This document shows, piece by piece, positions 17,494 to 25,247 of a stretch of DNA of 64,000 nucleotides. Within the stretch, counting starts at the first letter, position 1; each line of letters opens with the position of its first letter. This DNA comes from Poriferisodalis sp022821985 (GTDB lineage: Bacteria; Actinomycetota; Acidimicrobiia; Acidimicrobiales; Poriferisodalaceae). Position numbers and translations under genes: made by a program. The notes below the pieces were generated by a model, which saw only the letters and a program-made list of their open reading frames with translations, made no database searches and was not told the origin of the DNA. Where the stretch lies: the NCBI RefSeq assembly GCF_965219595.1, contig NZ_OZ244781.1, positions 248,001 to 312,000 of the forward strand, written 5' to 3'.

Positions 17494-18845
17494 GCAACCT
17501 CTCCTGCGGCTCGGCCCGGCTGGCGCAGCGATTCCGGGATGTAGGTGCCGTGCGCCGCGATCAGGTCATCGACCAGCGACCAGATCTGGTCGAGATCGAG
17601 TTCGGCCGCGGTGTGGGGATCCAGCATGGCGGCGTGGTACACGTGCTCACGGCAGCCGGTCCGCAGCGCTTCCACGGTGAGCTGCTGCGGACCGATGTTG
17701 GTTCGCATGAGTGCCGCCAATTGCGGCGGCAGCGGTCCGATTGCGTGGGGCATCACGCCTCGGCCCCCCACGGTGGCCGGCACTTCCACAGTGCAGCCCG
17801 CCGGAAGATTGTCAATCAGGCCGTCGTTCGGAACATTGACGTAGACGACTCGTTCCGTGCCCGTCGCGAGGCTGTGGATGATCCGCGGCGCATACTCGTC
17901 GCTCGCGGGTATCTCCAGCGGATGCTCGGGGTCTTCGAGGCGCTGACGGAGCTCTTCCCATTCGGCGATCTGTTCCTCGCAGCGCCGTATGTACTCCCGC
18001 ACGGGAATCTTGAACCGCTCGACGAGGTCCGGTCGCCCCTCCTTCAGGAAGTAGGGCGTGTACTCGGCGAAGTGCTCGCTCGACTCGGTCACGAAGTAGC
18101 CGAGCCGTCTCAGCATCTCGTACCGGACCGCGTCGTGGAGTCCCCACTCGCCGCGTCTTGGCGCATGCTGCGGATCGCGATGGAGCTGCTCAAGCCTCGG
18201 ATACAGGTCCGCGCCGTGATGCTCCAGCTTCAAGAAGAAGCACATGTGGTTGATGCCGGCAGCGAGATAGTCCATCTCGGTGGCCGGGATGCCCAGGTCT
18301 TCAGCCAAATGCTGCGCTGTGATCGGGACGCTGTGGCAGAGCCCGTACGCCTCGACGTCTGCCAGAGCTGACAGGCCCCACATGTTGATCGCCATCGGGT
18401 TCGCGTAATTCAGCATTCGTGCGCCGGCGCCGAACTCGTGCATGGCCTCGGCGACCTCCACCAGCGCGGGCACCGTCCGCAGCCCGCGCATGATGCCGCC
18501 GATGCCGATGGTGTCTGCGATCGTCTGGGTCAGCCCGTATCGCTCCGGCAGGTCGAAGTCGTGGACGGTCGCCGGCTCGAACCCGCCGATCTGGAACATC
18601 GTGATGACGAAGTCGGCGTCCTCGACCGCAGCATGCAGATCCGTCGTGGCCATGAGCTTGGCGCGTGCGCCCCGCGCCGCCACCAACCGGTGCCCGACGA
18701 TCTCCGACGTTCGCAGTCGCTCGCGATCGATGTCGTGGAGTCGGATGTCTAGTTCGTCGCGCAGGTCGTCATACGCGAGGAGATCACTCATCAGATTGCG
18801 GGAGAACACTGTGCTCCCCGCTCCGACGAATGCGACTGCGACCAT
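17490..18845 (-). CDS. GH4 family glycosidase, alpha-galactosidase/alpha-glucosidase type
   Basis: A protein of 451 residues from ATG 18845, preceded by a GGGGGG ribosome site. GH4 enzymes cleave glycosides by an NAD- and Mn-dependent redox mechanism in the cytoplasm. The NAD loop FVGAGSTVFSRNL (about 6-18), NPM (149-151), Cys 170-His 171 in LCHSV and GINH (197-200) are the metal and cofactor residues. These match MelA/LplD-like alpha-glycosidases better than phospho-glycosidases. It heads the ABC operon, and with galK and galE nearby an alpha-galactosidase role is most likely. An ATG at 18911 would place the LacI-type operators within the coding region and is rejected. Confidence 0.88.
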   Translation of the reverse strand: MVAVAFVGAGSTVFSRNLMSDLLAYDDLRDELDIRLHDIDRERLRTSEIVGHRLVAARGARAKLMATTDLHAAVEDADFVITMFQIGGFEPATVHDFDLPERYGLTQTIADTIGIGGIMRGLRTVPALVEVAEAMHEFGAGARMLNYANPMAINMWGLSALADVEAYGLCHSVPITAQHLAEDLGIPATEMDYLAAGINHMCFFLKLEHHGADLYPRLEQLHRDPQHAPRRGEWGLHDAVRYEMLRRLGYFVTESSEHFAEYTPYFLKEGRPDLVERFKIPVREYIRRCEEQIAEWEELRQRLEDPEHPLEIPASDEYAPRIIHSLATGTERVVYVNVPNDGLIDNLPAGCTVEVPATVGGRGVMPHAIGPLPPQLAALMRTNIGPQQLTVEALRTGCREHVYHAAMLDPHTAAELDLDQIWSLVDDLIAAHGTYIPESLRQPGRAAGEVA

Positions 18846-18865
18846 CTGCCCCCCTGGTCGTTCGC

Positions 18866-18917
18866 TGGCCAAAATAGCATACGTCAACGTTGGCGTCAAC
18901 GTTGACGTCAACGATGG
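18866..18917 (-). promoter_or_regulatory. LacI-type operator array overlapping a promoter
   Basis: Three near-identical 12-base units start at 18882, 18894 and 18906 (each CGTCAACG followed by TTGG, TTGA or ATGG). The block 18894-18907, CGTCAACGTTGACG, is a perfect 14-base palindrome with the central CG typical of LacI-family operators, and 18882-18895 is the same palindrome with one mismatched pair. Read on the minus strand, TTGACG and TATTTT are separated by 17 bases and could be the -35 and -10 of the GH4/ABC operon, so a bound repressor would block the -35. The LacI gene starts 118 bases away in the opposite direction. Confidence 0.7.
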
Positions 18918-19034
18918 CGCAAGACTGGGGCTGAATCAGCTCAGCCAGTAGGTTCGTGCGGGGAGCGCGCACCGCCAGTTGCGGCGCACGAACCGAGAGC
19001 CAACGCCAGCCGGCGGATGGCGATCGGGAGGGTC

Positions 19035-20033
19035 ATGGACAGGGAAGCAACTCTTCACGACGTGGCCGGCAAGGTCGGCGTCTCGCCGCGGACCGTCTCG
19101 CGCGTGGTCAATGACGAAGGGGGCTACAGCCCCGAGACCCGCAAGAAGGTGCTGGCGGCCATCGAAGAACTCCGCTACCGGCCCAACATGGTCGCCAGGG
19201 CGCTGATCACGAAGCGGAGCGGCACCGTCGGCCTGGTAGGCGGCGACATGACCGACCCGTTCTTTCCCGCGCTCGCCGAAGGAATCCAGCACCGTGCGCG
19301 CGAAGCGGGCCAAACGATGTTCTTCGCCAGCACCGGCAGCGATCCTGATCGGCAGGCAGAGGTGCTCCGATCGTTCTGGGCCCGCGCCGTGGACGGCGTC
19401 ATTGTCTTTCCCGCGCTGGACTCGATCGATCAGCTCACCGACTACGGGCGGCGCGGGCTGCCGATCGTGGTCGTGGACGACCTGGTCGAGGCGCCCAACG
19501 TGGCCTGCGTGCTGTTCGACCTCGAGGAAGGCGGGCGTTTGGCAGCACGGCACCTGCTCAGCGCCGGCCGCCGTCGCATGGGCGTCATCAGTGCCACGGT
19601 CTCGCCTCCGCGGCGGCGCCATCGAGAACGCGGATTCCTCGCGGCCTTGACCGAGGCCCGTGGCGATCATCTGCCTGCCGTAACCGCGGAGGCCGACCCG
19701 ACGGTGAGGGGTGGCGAAACGGGCTTTGCAGAGCTGCTGTCGCTGATGCCCGACCTCGACGGCATATTCGCCTACAACGACCTCGTGGCCATCGGTGCGA
19801 TGCGTGCCGCCGCCGCGAGCGGCCGACGCGTGCCAGACGACATCGCCGTGGTGGGCTGTGACGACATCGAGATGAGCACCTACATCACGCCGGCGCTCAC
19901 CACTATCCGGCTCGACCGCGGCCGACTCAGCAACGAAGCCGTCACCGCACTCGGTGACTTGATCGATGCGCCGGCGCAGCGGCGGCCGCCCGTGGTGCTG
20001 CCCGTCGAATTGGTGGCCCGCGAGTCGGCGTGA
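19035..20033 (+). CDS. LacI family transcriptional regulator
   Basis: A 332-residue repressor. The N-terminal helix-turn-helix TLHDVAGKVGVSPRTVSRVVND (about residues 6-27, hinge helix after) binds DNA, and the rest is the periplasmic-binding-like effector domain with GLVGGDMTDPFFPALAEGI and VVGCDDIEMS. It faces the GH4/ABC operon, and the intervening palindromes are its likely targets. ATG 19035 is preferred over 19017 because a GGGAGG sits 4-9 bases upstream and the protein then starts right at the HTH. Its stop overlaps the galK GTG, so repressor and galactokinase are co-expressed. The inducer is probably galactose or a galactoside (inference). Confidence 0.93.
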   Translation: MDREATLHDVAGKVGVSPRTVSRVVNDEGGYSPETRKKVLAAIEELRYRPNMVARALITKRSGTVGLVGGDMTDPFFPALAEGIQHRAREAGQTMFFASTGSDPDRQAEVLRSFWARAVDGVIVFPALDSIDQLTDYGRRGLPIVVVDDLVEAPNVACVLFDLEEGGRLAARHLLSAGRRRMGVISATVSPPRRRHRERGFLAALTEARGDHLPAVTAEADPTVRGGETGFAELLSLMPDLDGIFAYNDLVAIGAMRAAAASGRRVPDDIAVVGCDDIEMSTYITPALTTIRLDRGRLSNEAVTALGDLIDAPAQRRPPVVLPVELVARESA

Positions 20034-21199
20034 CAAATCGCGCACCAGCGGCTGAGCGCGCCGTTGCGCTGCATCGCGAAAGGTGGGGCGCGCCCGCTGT
20101 GGTCAGCAGGGCACCAGGACGGGTCAATCTGATCGGCGAGCACACCGACTACAACGACGGGTTCGTGCTGCCGATGGCGATCGAATTCGACACGGTTGTT
20201 GTATTGAGCCGAGCGCAGCGTGACCGTGCCGGCAGTGACGTCGTCAGCACCGTCGTGTCTGAGCAGTTCGGCGAAGCATCGCTCGATCACCAGCGAGATC
20301 AGATTGATACGACGCACTGGTCGGCCTACGTCTTCGGCGTGAGCCGACTGCTCGACGGTTGCGGAATCGCGACCGAACCGTGGCGATGCTCGGTTGCCAC
20401 CGATGTTCCGATCGGTGCGAGCTTGTCTTCTTCGGCGGCACTGGAGGTCGCCATGGCGGCTGCACTGCTGCACCTTGCAGGCGAGAGCTGGGATGCCGTG
20501 GCGACGGCTCAGATCTGCCAGCGCGTCGAGAACGAAGTGGTCGGCATGCCGTGCGGGATCATGGACCCGCTCATCTGCGCGAGCGCAGTAGAGGGGCACG
20601 CCTCGTTGATCGACTGCCGGTCGCTCGACATCGAGCCGCGGCGACTTGTCGACGGGTCCGTCATCGCGATCCTGGACACGATGACGCGCCGGGAACTGGT
20701 CGATTCCGCGTACGCCGACCGGCGTGCCGCCTGCGCTCGGGCGGCGGACTGGCTCGCCACCGATGCGCTGCGAGACGCTCAGCTGGATGCGATCGAACGC
20801 ATGCCCGCCGACCTCAGAACCGAGCGCCGACGGGCGCGGCACGTCATCACCGAGAACGAGCGGACGCAGGCAGCCGCGCGTGCAATGGACTCAGGCGACG
20901 CCGACGCCCTCGGCGCACTCATGAACGCAAGCCATGCCAGCCTGCGCGACGACTACGAGGTCTCGGGCCCGGCGCTCGATGCCATGGTGGGGATCGCACA
21001 GTCCAGCCCTGGGTGCAGGGGCGCTCGCATGACCGGTGGCGGTTTCGCCGGCTGCGCCGTGGCGCTCGTGGAAGCTGAGGCGGCAGAAGCCTTTACGCGC
21101 ACTGTGCGCGACCGATACCGGGCTGCGTGCGGGCTCGACGCAGATATCTGGCTGTCGCAGCCAGCGGCGGGCGCTTCGCTCATCGGCGGCGGTGAGTGA
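20030..21199 (+). CDS. galK: galactokinase
   Basis: A GHMP-family kinase of 389 residues that phosphorylates galactose to galactose 1-phosphate in the Leloir pathway. The GalK signature GRVNLIGEHTDYNDG (about residues 30-44) and the ATP loop PIGASLSSSAALEVAMA are clear, and the C-terminal motif RMTGGGFAGCAVALV is present. The GTG start at 20030 overlaps the LacI stop (GTGA). The gene converges with galE, separated by about 20 bases. Confidence 0.95.
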   Translation: MTNRAPAAERAVALHRERWGAPAVVSRAPGRVNLIGEHTDYNDGFVLPMAIEFDTVVVLSRAQRDRAGSDVVSTVVSEQFGEASLDHQRDQIDTTHWSAYVFGVSRLLDGCGIATEPWRCSVATDVPIGASLSSSAALEVAMAAALLHLAGESWDAVATAQICQRVENEVVGMPCGIMDPLICASAVEGHASLIDCRSLDIEPRRLVDGSVIAILDTMTRRELVDSAYADRRAACARAADWLATDALRDAQLDAIERMPADLRTERRRARHVITENERTQAAARAMDSGDADALGALMNASHASLRDDYEVSGPALDAMVGIAQSSPGCRGARMTGGGFAGCAVALVEAEAAEAFTRTVRDRYRAACGLDADIWLSQPAAGASLIGGGE

Positions 21200-21220
21200 G
21201 GCCGGGGACGGCTCTGGCGG

Positions 21221-22180
21221 TCAGTCGGCGTGGGCTGCCGCCGAGGCCACGATCTCTTCCAAGGTCGACTGCGACGGCTCCCAATCAAGTACACGACGGG
21301 CTCGCTGCGGCGAGGCGACCAGCTCGGCGGGATCGCCGGCACGGCGAGGCCCGGCCTCATAGGGCACTGCCCGACCCAGCTCGTGCTCGACTGCAGCGAT
21401 CACTTCCAGCACCGAATGACCTCGACCCGCTCCGAGGTTCAGCACCGTCGTGTCGCCGCCGTCGCGCAGGTAGCCGAGCGCCAGCAGATGCGCGTGCGCC
21501 AGGTCGGATACATGGATGTAGTCGCGCACGGCGGTGCCGTCGGGGGTGGGATAGTCGGTGCCAAACAGCTTCAGTGGCGCGCCTGGATTCGTTGCAGCGC
21601 GTATCGCGAGAGGCACCAGGTGCGTCTCTGGTTCGTGGCGTTCCATCCGGCGGGAGGTCGCACCCGCGGCGTTGAAGTACCGCAGCGAGACTGAGCGCAA
21701 CCTGTTGGCTGAGTCGTACGCAGCCAACATCTGCTCGACCACCATCTTCGTCCAGCCGTACGGGCTGGTTGGCTGCAGCGGCGCATCCTCGCTGATCGGC
21801 ACCGACGAGGCGTTGCCGTACACCGCTGCTGACGAGGAGAACACCACCTGGCGGACGTGGTGGTCGGCGAGGGCCTCGAACAGCCGGGCCGAGCCGACGA
21901 TGTTGTTCTCGACATAGGTGCCCGGGTCATGGACTGACTCGGCCACGGAGATCAGGCCAGCGAGATGGATGCACGCGTCGACGCCATGGTCGTCGATGAG
22001 CTGCCCGATGTGCCCCGTGTCGCAGATATCTGCGGTCTCGAAGGACCCACCCGAGGAGAACTCCGGCTGCACCGAGCGAGTCAGATTGTCGACGACGAGG
22101 ACGCTCTCGCCGCGCTCGATGAGAGCGTCGACCACGACTGATCCGATGTAGCCGGCCCCGCCCGTGACAAGCACCGTCAT
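21221..22180 (-). CDS. galE: UDP-glucose 4-epimerase
   Basis: A protein of 319 residues that interconverts UDP-glucose and UDP-galactose. The NAD loop TGGAGYIGS (about 6-14), Ser-Ser-Ala region VFSSSAAVYG, catalytic YGWTK and the substrate segment SLRYFNAAGA, later VRDYIHVSDLAHAH, are all typical of GalE. The start ATG 22180 gives the NAD loop at once, while upstream codons are in another reading context. It is convergent with galK and followed upstream by an aldo/keto reductase gene on the same strand (gap 25 bases), with which it may be co-transcribed. Confidence 0.95.
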   Translation of the reverse strand: MTVLVTGGAGYIGSVVVDALIERGESVLVVDNLTRSVQPEFSSGGSFETADICDTGHIGQLIDDHGVDACIHLAGLISVAESVHDPGTYVENNIVGSARLFEALADHHVRQVVFSSSAAVYGNASSVPISEDAPLQPTSPYGWTKMVVEQMLAAYDSANRLRSVSLRYFNAAGATSRRMERHEPETHLVPLAIRAATNPGAPLKLFGTDYPTPDGTAVRDYIHVSDLAHAHLLALGYLRDGGDTTVLNLGAGRGHSVLEVIAAVEHELGRAVPYEAGPRRAGDPAELVASPQRARRVLDWEPSQSTLEEIVASAAAHAD

Positions 22181-22205
22181 GGGGACCCCGCCGCCATCAT
22201 CCCGA

Positions 22206-23243
22206 TCAGCTGGTGCCGAGCGAGAGCAGGTTCTCGACGGGCTGGTAGAGCTCTTCCAGGTAGGCCGTGTCGTCGGCGCTGAGCTCGATGGTCGTGGCCT
22301 CGACGAGCTGATCGAGCTGGCTGATCTTGGACACGCCGACCACGGGCGCGGTGATCTCGGGTTTGTTGCTGAGCCATGCCAAGGCGATCTGGGCGGGGCG
22401 CACATCGAGCCGCTCGGCCACCTCGGACACCCGCGCGGCGATGTCGAAGTCGCGCTCACCCAAATAAAGACTCTCAGTGCGGGCACGATCCTGGCCCTTG
22501 GAGCGGTCGGTTGTGCCGGCGTCAAGACTGCCCTGGTAGGACCCGGTGAGAATGCCCCGCGCCAGCGGCGACCACGGCGTGAGCGCCACGCCGGTGGCTG
22601 CGCAGTACGGGTTCATCTCGCGCTCTTCCTCTCGGTAGATGAGGTTGTAGTGGTTCTGCATCGACACGAACTTGGTCCAGCCGCGCATCTCGGCAGTGAG
22701 CTGCAGCTCGGCGAATTGCCAGGCGAACATGGACGAACCGCCGAGGTACAGCGCCTTGCCCGCCTTGACGACATCGTGCAGCGCTTCCAGCGACTCGGCG
22801 ATGGGCGTCTGCGCGCTGCCGGGGATGCCGTGCGGGTGGCGGTGGATGATCAGCTGGTCCACGTAGTCGACACCGAGGCGGCGCAGCGAATTGTCGACCC
22901 CCTCCATGATGTGCTTGCGGCTCAGGCCGTTCTCGTTGGGGTTGCGCCCCATGGGCATCGAGACCTTGGTGGTCAGCACGTACTTCTCGCGCGGCAGCAG
23001 CTCGCGCAGGATCTGCCCCACCACCTCTTCGGACGCACCCACCCCGTAGATGTCGGCACAGTCGAAGTAGTACAGGCCGCGCTCGATGGCGGCCTCAAAG
23101 ATGGGACGGGCCTCCTCGACGCCCAGGGTCCAGTCGCCCTGGTGGCCCCGTCCGGGCACGCCGAAGTTCATGGTTCCCAAGCAGAGCTCCGACACCTGGA
23201 GACCGCAGTTCGAACCGAGCTGGGCGGATTTCAGTCGCGACAT
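22206..23243 (-). CDS. aldo/keto reductase
   Basis: A protein of 345 residues from ATG 23243. The NADPH-dependent reductase barrel is shown by FDCADIYGVGASEEVVGQ (catalytic Asp and Tyr), VLTTKVSMPMGR (catalytic Lys) and YVDQLIIHRHPHG (catalytic His), and by the late TAPVVGVSKISQLDQL cofactor segment. The pattern is closest to the AKR families related to YajO and potassium-channel beta subunits. A role in sugar or aldehyde reduction is likely, but the substrate is unknown. It is just upstream of galE on the same strand. Confidence 0.92.
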   Translation of the reverse strand: MSRLKSAQLGSNCGLQVSELCLGTMNFGVPGRGHQGDWTLGVEEARPIFEAAIERGLYYFDCADIYGVGASEEVVGQILRELLPREKYVLTTKVSMPMGRNPNENGLSRKHIMEGVDNSLRRLGVDYVDQLIIHRHPHGIPGSAQTPIAESLEALHDVVKAGKALYLGGSSMFAWQFAELQLTAEMRGWTKFVSMQNHYNLIYREEEREMNPYCAATGVALTPWSPLARGILTGSYQGSLDAGTTDRSKGQDRARTESLYLGERDFDIAARVSEVAERLDVRPAQIALAWLSNKPEITAPVVGVSKISQLDQLVEATTIELSADDTAYLEELYQPVENLLSLGTS

Positions 23244-23299
23244 GGCCACGAAACGTATTCGACGGCGGCCCCGGTCCGTCGGCCTGCCCCGCCGGTGTT

Positions 23300-24316
23300 T
23301 CAGGATTGCTGTGCTGCGGGTTCCGGCGACCCTGCGGCGAGCGCCCGCCAGAGCGAGCGATACGTGGGCCATGCGGCTTCGGGCGGCAGGTAGCCATCTT
23401 CTTCCAGCACCCGCTGCAGCCGCTTCAGGTTGCGGGCCGGAACACCCGAATCGACGTGGTGAGCCAGGTGATATCCGACGTGATACGGCACGAACAGCAC
23501 CCGGGCCAGCCAGCTCTGGCAGATGTGATGCGTCGTGTTTCGACGGTCGGCGGTGCGGGTCATACCGCCGTGCTCGGCAATGGCCCGCAGCCGGTTGATG
23601 ATCTGGTACCAGGTGAAGAAAGGCACCGTCCACAAGAACAGGTACAGCCACGGGTGCCCTGCGAGCCAGAATGCCGCGAACACGATGGCCTGGCCTGCGA
23701 AGAACCGCAGGCTGAGCGGCAGGAACTTGAGCTTGGCCAAGCCGGTGAACCGGGGCTTGACGATGCGCCATGCCGACACGCCCACCGCATCCCGCACGAA
23801 CTTCCGACGGAGCGACCGCCAGGCAATCGGGTAGAACGAATACAGCAGGAAGTCGGGCTCCCGGGGGCCGAACTCGTCACGGTGATGGTTGGCGTGGCCC
23901 CGGCGGTAGTGGTGAGCGCCGGTGCCGAACGGGAGCCAACCCACCAGGTTGATCCCGATCCGGTCGTTCAGCCAGCGGTTCGAGAACAGCAGCCGGTGCG
24001 CCGCCTCGTGGTGCAGCACGAACATCCGCAGCTGCAGCGTGCCGATAACGGGCACCGCAGCGACCAGAGCAAGCCAGTGCCCGATGGCAACCACCAGAGC
24101 GATGACCGCCACCGGCGCCGCCATCGTGGCGATGACCTCGATCGCATTGATGAAGTTGGGGATGCGACGCAGCTCCGCCCGAAGGGCCGGTTTGGGCCGG
24201 CCGTCTGCGCGCAGGCGGTCCGACCCCTCGAACCGGGGCAGATCCGGCCGCGTCATACCACCGGTCATCTTCGCGACGAGCTCGTCGTGCGTCGGCGGCG
24301 CGGCGGTCACGCTCAC
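23300..24316 (-). CDS. fatty acid desaturase family protein
   Basis: A 338-residue membrane protein with the three histidine boxes of diiron desaturases/hydroxylases: HHEAAH (102-107), HANHH (141-145) and HLAHH (283-287), plus additional His at TTHH (261-264). Four or so hydrophobic segments lie between them (about 60-95 and 205-240). Such enzymes introduce double bonds or hydroxyls into acyl chains or carotenoids at the membrane using O2. The substrate cannot be read here. The gene is divergent from the SDR at 24434, with about 117 bases between, and is 56 bases upstream of the aldo/keto reductase. Confidence 0.9.
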   Translation of the reverse strand: MSVTAAPPTHDELVAKMTGGMTRPDLPRFEGSDRLRADGRPKPALRAELRRIPNFINAIEVIATMAAPVAVIALVVAIGHWLALVAAVPVIGTLQLRMFVLHHEAAHRLLFSNRWLNDRIGINLVGWLPFGTGAHHYRRGHANHHRDEFGPREPDFLLYSFYPIAWRSLRRKFVRDAVGVSAWRIVKPRFTGLAKLKFLPLSLRFFAGQAIVFAAFWLAGHPWLYLFLWTVPFFTWYQIINRLRAIAEHGGMTRTADRRNTTHHICQSWLARVLFVPYHVGYHLAHHVDSGVPARNLKRLQRVLEEDGYLPPEAAWPTYRSLWRALAAGSPEPAAQQS

Positions 24317-24433
24317 ACTTCGATGCTACGGCGCACGAGGGCTGCGCAGGGGCGGTCGGCTGTTGGCTACGGTTCCGGGCGACCACAAACCAGTCGGGAA
24401 CTGTCGCGGCCGGTTGAGACAAGGGAATCGACG

Positions 24434-25177
24434 ATGGACTTGGGAATCTCAGGACGGACCGCGGCAGTAGCTGCCGGCTCAGCAGGGCTGGGACTCGGAT
24501 CGGCCAAGGCGCTTGCGGCCGAGGGAGTGCGGGTGGCCATCTGCGGCCGCGACCCCGAGCGCTTGGCGGCAGCCGCCGCGCAGATCGACGGCGAGGTGCT
24601 CTCGATCACTGCCGATCTGGGCAACCCCGATGAGGGTCGCAGCTTCGTCGAGCAGGCCATCGAAGGTCTCGGCTCGGTCGACATTCTTGTCACCAACGCA
24701 GGCGGCCCGCCTCCGGGCATGTTCGAGAGCACCGAGATCGACGCCTACCAGATGGCCTTCGACATGAACTGCAAGGCCATGATCGAGATGTGCCGGGTGG
24801 CCGTTCCGCCGATGCGCGAACGCGGCTGGGGCCGGGTGTGCGCCATCACCAGCGTCGGCGTCAAGCAGCCGATCCCGTTCCTGCTTGCCAGCTCCGTTGC
24901 ACGGGCCGGTCTCACCAGCTTCCTCAAGATCACGGCCCGCGAGGTCGCAGGCGATGGCGTGACCGTCAACTCCGCCCAGCCCGGCACCCACTGGACCGAC
25001 CGGGTCGCGAAGATGATGGACCGCGAGCAGGCCGGTCAGAGCAACCCGATGGGCATCTGCGGCGAATCCGACGACTTCGGCGCTGCAGTGGCATTCCTGT
25101 GCAGCGAGCAGGCCAGGTTCATCACCGGCACCGGTCTGCTCATCGACGGCGGCCAAGCCACCGGCCTGCTGGACTGA
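24434..25177 (+). CDS. SDR family oxidoreductase lacking the usual YxxxK
   Basis: A 247-residue short-chain dehydrogenase-like protein starting MDLGISGRTAAVAAGSAGLG. The nucleotide loop has AAGSAGLGLG in place of TGxxxGxG, and ILVTNAGGPPPGMFE matches the NNAG motif. Where most SDRs have YxASK, this one reads FLLASSVARAG, as in the atypical subgroup with VKQPI followed by LxSNxxR. The C-terminus FITGTGLLIDGGQATGLLD is normal. The reaction is unknown; catalysis, if any, must use other residues. ATG 24434 is chosen; the open frame extends far upstream but without similarity. A degenerate copy of its last 30 codons lies at 26380-26471, past the ATPase gene. Confidence 0.88.
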   Translation: MDLGISGRTAAVAAGSAGLGLGSAKALAAEGVRVAICGRDPERLAAAAAQIDGEVLSITADLGNPDEGRSFVEQAIEGLGSVDILVTNAGGPPPGMFESTEIDAYQMAFDMNCKAMIEMCRVAVPPMRERGWGRVCAITSVGVKQPIPFLLASSVARAGLTSFLKITAREVAGDGVTVNSAQPGTHWTDRVAKMMDREQAGQSNPMGICGESDDFGAAVAFLCSEQARFITGTGLLIDGGQATGLLD

Positions 25178-25199
25178 CTTCCCTGCCCGAACGTGACAA

Positions 25200-25247
25200 C
25201 AAACCTAAAAGTGAGAACTTAGCAAAAAGTGATAATCTCACAAAAGC
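25200..25247 (+). promoter_or_regulatory. AT-rich leader with paired repeats and probable -10 of the ATPase gene
   Basis: This short AT-rich stretch stands out against the GC-rich surroundings. AAAAGTGAGAAC at 25207 and AAAAGTGATAAT at 25225 are direct repeats 18 bases apart, and GTGAGA (25211-25216) pairs with TCTCAC (25236-25241). GATAAT at 25231-25236 is a good -10; with the ATG at 25248 the transcript would be leaderless or nearly so. No clear -35 is seen, so an activator or self-binding protein may use the repeats (inference). Confidence 0.5.

Noticed and set aside
18845..18911. ATG at 18911 as the GH4 start
   Set aside because: The extra 22 residues are encoded by the operator repeats, and a strong ribosome site precedes ATG 18845.
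23306..24433. Upstream extension of the SDR frame (623 codons in all)
   Set aside because: The extension is antisense to the desaturase gene and is not similar to anything; ATG 24434 starts the SDR fold.
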